A DNA stretch of 64,000 nt from the NCBI RefSeq assembly GCF_000787835.1, contig NZ_BBPP01000018.1:34195-98194 (forward strand). The letters run 5' to 3'. The notes beneath the pieces are model-generated. The model made no database searches. It was not told where the DNA came from and saw only the letters and a list, made by a program, of their open reading frames with translations. Below are positions 59,416 to 64,000 of this stretch, in pieces (position 1 is the stretch's first letter; every line of letters starts with the position of its first letter). Origin of the DNA: Streptacidiphilus melanogenes (GTDB lineage Bacteria; Actinomycetota; Actinomycetes; Streptomycetales; Streptomycetaceae). Made by a program: the position numbers and the translations under genes.

Positions 59416-60861
59416 GTGACTGTCAACGACGACGTGTTCACGGACTGGATGAACCGCGAGGAGATCGCGGAGTCGATGATTCCGATCATCGGCCGACTGC
59501 ACCGGGAGAAGGACGTCAACGTCCTGCTGCACAGCCGCTCCCTGGTGAACAAGTCGGTGGTCAGCATCCTCAAGACCCACCGCTTCGCGCGCCAGATCGC
59601 CGGCGAGGAGCTCTCGGTCACCGAGACGATGCCCTTCCTCCAGGCGCTCACCACGCTCGACCTCGGCCCGTCCCAGATCGACCTCGGCATCCTGGCTGAG
59701 CAGTACAAGGCCGACGACCGCGGCCTCACGGTCGAGGCGTTCACCGCCGAGGCCGTCGAGGGTGCCACCGGCGCCAACAAGCTGGAGCGTCGCGAGGCCC
59801 GCGACGTCGTGCTGTACGGCTTCGGCCGCATCGGCCGCCTGCTGGCCCGTCTCCTGGTGGAGAAGGCCGGCTCCGGCAACGGTCTGCGCCTGCGGGCGAT
59901 CGTGGTCCGCAAGGGTGCGGCCGACGACCTCGTCAAGCGCGCCTCCCTGCTGCGTCGCGACTCGATCCACGGCCAGTTCAACGGCTCGATCACGGTCGAC
60001 GAGGCGAACAGCACCATCATCGCCAACGGCAACGAGATCAAGGTCATCTACTCGGACGACCCGGCCTCGGTCGACTACACGCAGTACGGCATCAACGACG
60101 CCATCCTGATCGACAACACCGGTCGCTGGCGTGACCGCGAGGGCCTGTCGAAGCACCTGCAGCCGGGCATCGCCAAGGTCGTGCTGACCGCGCCGGGCAA
60201 GGGCGACGTCCCGAACATCGTCCACGGCGTCAACCACGACACCATCAAGCCGGACGAGCAGATCATCTCCTGCGCCTCCTGCACCACGAACGCGATCGTC
60301 CCGCCGCTGAAGGCGATGGAGGACAAGTTCGGCGTGCTCCGCGGCCACGTGGAGACCGTCCACTCGTTCACCAACGACCAGAACCTGCTGGACAACTTCC
60401 ACAAGGCCGAGCGTCGCGGTCGTTCCGCCCCGCTCAACATGGTGATCACCGAGACCGGCGCCGCCTCCGCCGTGGCGAAGGCCCTGCCGGACCTCAAGGC
60501 GAAGATCACCGGCAGCTCGATCCGCGTCCCCGTGCCGGACGTCTCGATCGCCATCCTCAACCTGCAGCTGGCCCAGGAGACCACCCGCGAGGAGGTCCTG
60601 GACTACCTGCGCGAGGTGTCGCTGACGTCGCCGCTGCGCCGCCAGATCGACTTCACGACGGCGCCCGACGCGGTCTCCATGGACTTCGTCGGCTCCCGCC
60701 ACGCGTCGATCGTCGACGCCGGCGCCACCAAGGTCGAGGGCGACAACGCCATCCTCTACCTGTGGTACGACAACGAGTTCGGCTACTCCTGCCAGGTCGT
60801 CCGGGTCGTCCAGACGATCTCCGGTGTCGAGTACCCGACCTTCCCGGCCCCCGCGGTCTGA
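59416..60861 (+). CDS. gap: Glyceraldehyde-3-phosphate dehydrogenase, long form
   Basis: A 481-residue GAPDH. A roughly 125-residue N-terminal extension, predicted helical and charged (DWMNREEIAESMIPIIGRLH, SLVNKSVVSILKTHRFARQI), precedes the Rossmann domain (VVLYGFGRIGRLLARLL) and catalytic Cys289 in SCASCTTNAI. The C-terminal signature LWYDNEFGYSCQVVRV is present. It interconverts glyceraldehyde 3-phosphate and 1,3-bisphosphoglycerate. The long N-terminus separates this class from the ordinary 330-residue glycolytic enzyme, and a gluconeogenic or alternative-cofactor role is possible. Codon use is strongly biased, as in highly expressed genes. GTG start with a weak site. A hairpin follows the stop. 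Confidence 0.92.
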   Translation: MTVNDDVFTDWMNREEIAESMIPIIGRLHREKDVNVLLHSRSLVNKSVVSILKTHRFARQIAGEELSVTETMPFLQALTTLDLGPSQIDLGILAEQYKADDRGLTVEAFTAEAVEGATGANKLERREARDVVLYGFGRIGRLLARLLVEKAGSGNGLRLRAIVVRKGAADDLVKRASLLRRDSIHGQFNGSITVDEANSTIIANGNEIKVIYSDDPASVDYTQYGINDAILIDNTGRWRDREGLSKHLQPGIAKVVLTAPGKGDVPNIVHGVNHDTIKPDEQIISCASCTTNAIVPPLKAMEDKFGVLRGHVETVHSFTNDQNLLDNFHKAERRGRSAPLNMVITETGAASAVAKALPDLKAKITGSSIRVPVPDVSIAILNLQLAQETTREEVLDYLREVSLTSPLRRQIDFTTAPDAVSMDFVGSRHASIVDAGATKVEGDNAILYLWYDNEFGYSCQVVRVVQTISGVEYPTFPAPAV

Positions 60862-60873
60862 TCGTCGCAGCGA

Positions 60874-60910
60874 ACCGGCCCCGCTCCCTCCCCGAGGGTG
60901 CGGGGCCGGT
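60874..60910. terminator. Bidirectional hairpin terminator
   Basis: Perfect 11-bp arms ACCGGCCCCGC and GCGGGGCCGGT with a 15-base loop, between the convergent GAPDH gene and the ABC exporter gene. Confidence 0.75.
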
Positions 60911-60916
60911 CCCGTC

Positions 60917-62770
60917 TCACGCGAGCTGCGGGCTCTCCTCGACGTCGTCCACGCCCTGCTCGTCCAGGCTGTGCTCGTCCAGGAAGCCCCCGGACTGGTG
61001 CTGCCACAGCTTGGCGTAGGCGCCCTCCGCCGCCAGCAGCTGCTGGTGGCTGCCCTGCTCCAGGATGCGGCCGCGGTCCAGGACGACCAGGCGGTCCATC
61101 CCGGCCACGGTGCTCAGGCGGTGCGCGACCACCAGGGCCGTGCGGCCCTCCATCAGGCGCCACAGCGCCTCCTGGACCAGCACCTCGCTCTCCGAGTCCA
61201 GCGCGCTGGTCGCCTCGTCGAGCAGCAGGATCGGCGCGTCGCGCAGGATCGCGCGGGCGAGCGCGACCCGCTGGCGCTGGCCGCCGGAGAGCTTGACGCC
61301 GCGCTCGCCCACCATGGTTTCGAAGCCGTCCGGCAGGCCGTCCGCGAACTCGGTGACGTGCGCGGCCTCGGCCGCGCGGCGGATCTCCGCGTCGGTGGCC
61401 CCGGGCCGGGCGAAGGCGATGTTGTCCCGCAGGGTGCGGTGGAACATCGCCGGGTCCTGCGGCACGTAGGAGATCAGGCTGCGCAGGTCGGCCTGGCGCA
61501 GCCGGCTGATGTCCTGGCCGCCGACGAGGATCCGGCCGCCCTCGATGTCCGTCATCCGAAGCAGCAACCGGGTGAGCGTCGTCTTGCCGCCGCCCGACCG
61601 GCCGACCAGGCCGATCTTCTCGCCGCTGGCCACGCCCAGATCCAGGCCGTCGAAGAGCGGGGCGTCCGAGCCGCCGTGGGTGAAGACCACCCGGTCGAAG
61701 CGGACGCCCGCGTCGCGCGGACGCAGCGGCTCCGGCTCCGGCGCGTCGAGCACCGTCGGCGGGGACATCAGCAGCTCGGTGAACTGCGCGGCCTCCGTCA
61801 TCGAGCTCTCCAGACGCCGGTAGATCTGGTTGAACTCGAACATGATCCGGGTGGCGTTGGAGTAGTAGGTGAAGGTGACCACGACCGCCTCCACCCCGTT
61901 GCCCTGCCCGGCCAGCAGCACCGCGAGCAGCAGGCCTGCCGCGTTGGTGACCACCGACATCGGCGCGACGAGGGTGTCGATGCGGAGGTTGCCGTAGTCC
62001 CAGGAGCGCACCGAGCGCCGCCTGGACTCCGCGACCCGGGAGCGGTGCTCGGCCGCCTCGCGGTCCTCGGCGGCGAAGGCGCGGACGGTGTCCATGTTCA
62101 TCAGGCTGTCGGCAACGTGGCCGGACACCCTGGCGATCGCCGCCTCGCGCGCGTTCACCAGCTCCTGGCGACGCCGGATCAGCGGCGCCACGATCAGCGC
62201 CGTCACCGCGATCATGCTCACCAGCACCACGACCAGCCACGGCTGGTACGTCCACAGCACCACCGAGCCGAAGACCAGCGGCACCAGGCTGCCGACCACG
62301 TTGAAGGTGAGCGTGTCGACGAAGTCCTCGAAGCGGGAGGCGAAGCTCAGCACCCGTTTGGTCAGCGAGCCGGCGAAGTTGTCGTGGAAGAACGCCGCGT
62401 CCTTGGCGAACAGCTCGTCCATCCCGATGACGTAGAGCTGTTCGATGCCGAGGCCGTCCACCCGGTTGAGGCAGTGGATGCCGAGCCGCCAGAACGCCTC
62501 GGAGACCAGCAGCACTCCGGCGAAGCCGAGCACGTACGGCAGGAGCGCCGCGGTGTTCAGCCCCTTGCCGGGGTTGTCGGCGATCCGGGCGACGAGTTTG
62601 GCGACGATCAGCGGAGCGATGTAGGAGATCCCGATATTGCCCAGGGCGGGCGCGAGCATGGCGGGCAGTGTGATGCGTTTGAGCCGGATCATCTCCCGGC
62701 CGTAGTAACGAAGGGCGAGGAGGACCGCGCCGCGCTGCGGTCGTTCCTCGGATGTCTGGGGTGTGGGCAT
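60917..62770 (-). CDS. ABC exporter with fused permease and ATPase
   Basis: A 617-residue half-transporter. The N-terminal type-1 exporter membrane domain (about 30-325, six helices; RKVLSF-like FAGSLTKRVLSFASRFEDFVD coupling region in pieces FAGSLTKRVLSFAS) precedes a C-terminal ATPase with Walker A IGLVGRSGGGKTTLTRLLL, Q-loop YVPQDPAMFHRT, signature VKLSGGQRQRVALARA, Walker B PILLLDEATSALDS and H-loop VVAHRLST. It probably homodimerises to export a lipid, peptide or drug. The ATG at 62770 begins the expected short cytoplasmic tail. Confidence 0.93.
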   Translation of the reverse strand: MPTPQTSEERPQRGAVLLALRYYGREMIRLKRITLPAMLAPALGNIGISYIAPLIVAKLVARIADNPGKGLNTAALLPYVLGFAGVLLVSEAFWRLGIHCLNRVDGLGIEQLYVIGMDELFAKDAAFFHDNFAGSLTKRVLSFASRFEDFVDTLTFNVVGSLVPLVFGSVVLWTYQPWLVVVLVSMIAVTALIVAPLIRRRQELVNAREAAIARVSGHVADSLMNMDTVRAFAAEDREAAEHRSRVAESRRRSVRSWDYGNLRIDTLVAPMSVVTNAAGLLLAVLLAGQGNGVEAVVVTFTYYSNATRIMFEFNQIYRRLESSMTEAAQFTELLMSPPTVLDAPEPEPLRPRDAGVRFDRVVFTHGGSDAPLFDGLDLGVASGEKIGLVGRSGGGKTTLTRLLLRMTDIEGGRILVGGQDISRLRQADLRSLISYVPQDPAMFHRTLRDNIAFARPGATDAEIRRAAEAAHVTEFADGLPDGFETMVGERGVKLSGGQRQRVALARAILRDAPILLLDEATSALDSESEVLVQEALWRLMEGRTALVVAHRLSTVAGMDRLVVLDRGRILEQGSHQQLLAAEGAYAKLWQHQSGGFLDEHSLDEQGVDDVEESPQLA

Positions 62771-62970
62771 CCCATGTCCTCGAAGGGTGGTTTCGTCGGT
62801 ACTGGGCGCGCACACGGCGAAGCCACGCTGCGTCGGGCCAGGGGATGGTGACGGAGCGTCCGTGCGCGTACGGAGGAGGGAGTCGGGTAGAGCAGTCTTC
62901 CGTGTGCCCGCCTACGGAGTCCACGCCTTTTTCCCCGGATGGGTGAGTTTGCGCCGTGATCAGCGCCTGG

Positions 62971-63141
62971 CTACCCACGCGAGCGCAGCTCGTCGAGCAG
63001 GCGTTCGGCGTCGCGATCCCGCCTCTCGTGCGGCTGCGTCCCGCCGGGGGTGACGGGGGGTCGGCGGCGTGCGCGGCGCGCGTTGCGCTCCAGGCCGAGG
63101 ACGAGAAGGGCGATGACGAGCGCGAGAGTCAGAAGTCCCAT
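62971..63141 (-). CDS. Small single-pass membrane protein
   Basis: About 56 residues: one transmembrane helix at the N-terminus (MGLLTLALVIALLVLGLE) followed by a highly charged cytoplasmic tail (RNARRARRRPP, then RDRDAERLLDELRSRG). I recognise no family. The composition is like the small YneF/phage-holin-like membrane proteins common between actinomycete genes. The frame stays open upstream, but the ATG at 63141 begins the hydrophobic segment. It is divergent from the GlxA-type regulator and could be its target. Confidence 0.55.
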   Translation of the reverse strand: MGLLTLALVIALLVLGLERNARRARRRPPVTPGGTQPHERRDRDAERLLDELRSRG

Positions 63142-63163
63142 GGCATGAATTCTTCGCTCGTCC

Positions 63164-63214
63164 AGATCCTGCCACCAGTGGCAGGGATGCCCCTGCCCAT
63201 CGATATCCTGCCAT
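63164..63214. promoter_or_regulatory. Repeated CCTGCCA sites upstream of the GlxA-type regulator
   Basis: AGATCCTGCCA (63164-63174) and ATATCCTGCCA (63204-63214) are direct repeats 40 bases apart. The first forms the dyad CTGCCA-CCAG-TGGCAG (63169-63184). They lie between the divergent small membrane protein and the AraC-type gene, fitting control by that regulator. Confidence 0.55.
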
Positions 63215-63234
63215 GGGCGACGTACCATGGCCGC

Positions 63235-64000
63235 ATGCTGCGCACCGTGGCCGTCGCCCTGATCGACGATTTCGCCCCCTTCGAGTTCGGCGTGCTGGCC
63301 GAGGTCTTCGGCATCGACCGCACCGAGGACGGGGTGCCGCCCTTCGACTTCCGGGTCTGCTCGCCCCGACCCGGCACCGCCGTCCGCACCACGGTCGGCA
63401 CCGGCATGACCACCGAGTACGGCTTCGACGCGCTGCTCGAAGCGGACCTCGTCGGCGTCCCGGCCTACCAGATCCGGGGCGTCTACCCGGTCGAGCTGGT
63501 GGAGGCGCTGCGCGCCGCCCACGAGCGGGGCGCGCAGCTGCTGACCGTCTGCAGCGGCGCGTTCGCGCTCGGCGCGGCGGGCCTGCTGGACGGCCGCCCC
63601 TGCACCACGCACTGGCGTCACGCCGAGGAGTTCGCCGCCCGCTTTCCGCTGGCCCGCCTGGACCCGGACGTGCTCTACGTCGACGACGGCGACATCATCA
63701 CCAGTGCCGGCACCGCGGCCGGCATCGACGCCGCGTTGCACCTGGTCCGCCGGGAGCTCGGCTCCGAGGCCGCCACCGCGATCGCCCGCCGCATGGTCGT
63801 GCCGCCCCAACGCGACGGCGGCCAGCGACAGTTCATCGTCCAGCCGGTGCCCGAGTTCTGCGCGGACAGCCTGGACCCGCTGCTCGCCTGGCTCTCCGAG
63901 CGGCTGGACCGCGAGCACAGCGTCGCCGACCTGGCCCGCCAGGCCCACATGTCCGAGCGCACCTTCGCCCGCCGCTTCGTCGCCGAGACCGGCACCACCC
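63235..64000 (+). CDS. GlxA-type AraC-family regulator (cut by window end)
   Basis: The first 255 residues are visible. A DJ-1/PfpI-like (GATase1-like) domain (about 5-180) starts VAVALIDDFAPFEFGVLAEVFG and carries the nucleophile-elbow cysteine in LLTVCSGAFALGAAGLLDGR. After it come the first helices of an AraC helix-turn-helix (SVADLARQAHMSERTFARRFVAETG). The stop lies beyond the window. GlxA-type proteins are transcriptional regulators whose DJ-1 domain probably senses a ligand. The ATG at 63235 has no close ribosome binding site. Repeated CCTGCCA motifs upstream are likely binding sites. Confidence 0.9.
   Translation, partial: MLRTVAVALIDDFAPFEFGVLAEVFGIDRTEDGVPPFDFRVCSPRPGTAVRTTVGTGMTTEYGFDALLEADLVGVPAYQIRGVYPVELVEALRAAHERGAQLLTVCSGAFALGAAGLLDGRPCTTHWRHAEEFAARFPLARLDPDVLYVDDGDIITSAGTAAGIDAALHLVRRELGSEAATAIARRMVVPPQRDGGQRQFIVQPVPEFCADSLDPLLAWLSERLDREHSVADLARQAHMSERTFARRFVAETGTT

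Noticed and set aside
56242-60702. A 1486-codon minus-strand open frame opposite the penicillin acylase and GAPDH genes
   Set aside because: It is antisense to two strongly supported genes, is low-complexity in Arg/Gly/Val/Asp and matches no family; long antisense frames are expected at this GC content.
1-64000. tRNA, rRNA or other standard RNA genes
   Set aside because: No conserved tRNA B-box/acceptor arrangement or rRNA sequence was recognised on either strand by reading; a covariance search was not possible.

Overview
The window is a gapless, very GC-rich stretch of an actinomycete chromosome, most likely from the Streptomycetaceae (Streptomyces, Kitasatospora or Streptacidiphilus). The evidence is the strong third-position G/C, frequent GTG starts, many ATGA/GTGA gene overlaps, and lineage-typical families: a DUF5997 protein, a SAV_915-like protein, a DUF2690 protein, a HelR-type RNA polymerase ATPase, an AGPS-like flavoprotein beside glpD, and secreted glycosidases with ricin-type lectin or F5/8 domains. 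I see no rRNA, tRNA, CRISPR array, transposase, phage or PKS/NRPS genes. About 50 protein genes are supported.

Layout. 1-4.9 kb: regulators and small metabolic genes, including a LysR effector domain without a DNA-binding domain, divergent from a DUF5997 gene. 5.2-7.9 kb: three overlapping genes for two membrane-anchored XRE proteins (one with a peptidoglycan-binding ectodomain, one with DUF2690) and a membrane M23-like peptidase, closed by a 166-bp inverted-repeat element. 8-12.9 kb: glpD, a TetR regulator, an AGPS-like FAD enzyme and a lipid kinase. 13-16 kb: a secreted lytic transglycosylase and helR, whose promoter carries an inverted repeat matching the rifamycin-associated element. 16.1-26.9 kb: a PfkB kinase; an esterase/acyltransferase/NarL-type two-component set; an MmpL exporter with an LmeA-like protein, divergent from an OmpR-type two-component pair. 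27.2 kb: an unusual ribosome-hibernation-type protein.

28.3-40.1 kb is a carbohydrate island: GH27 alpha-galactosidase with a lectin domain, ROK kinase, secreted lectin/beta-propeller protein, LacI regulator, and a GH64-GH3 operon with five F5/8 domains headed by two LacI-type palindromes. 40.2-49 kb holds a methyltransferase, an LD-carboxypeptidase, a thioredoxin-reductase-like/methyltransferase fusion divergent from an XRE-cupin regulator with clear paired operators, and an ABC system whose ATPase is fused to an extracellular hydrolase.

49.2-52.9 kb is an acyl-CoA ligase / TIGR03084-like / acyl-CoA dehydrogenase set. 52.9-56.2 kb carries an acetyltransferase, a split-barrel flavoprotein, a SAV_915-like protein and a diaminopimelate decarboxylase. 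56.3-62.8 kb carries a secreted penicillin-acylase family enzyme behind a perfect 16-bp palindrome, a long-form GAPDH and an ABC exporter. The window ends inside a GlxA-type AraC regulator.

The most distinctive points are the predicted rifamycin-responsive helR promoter, the hydrolase-ABC fusion, the membrane XRE/cell-wall module, and the palindromic element that supplies the stop codons of both flanking convergent genes.
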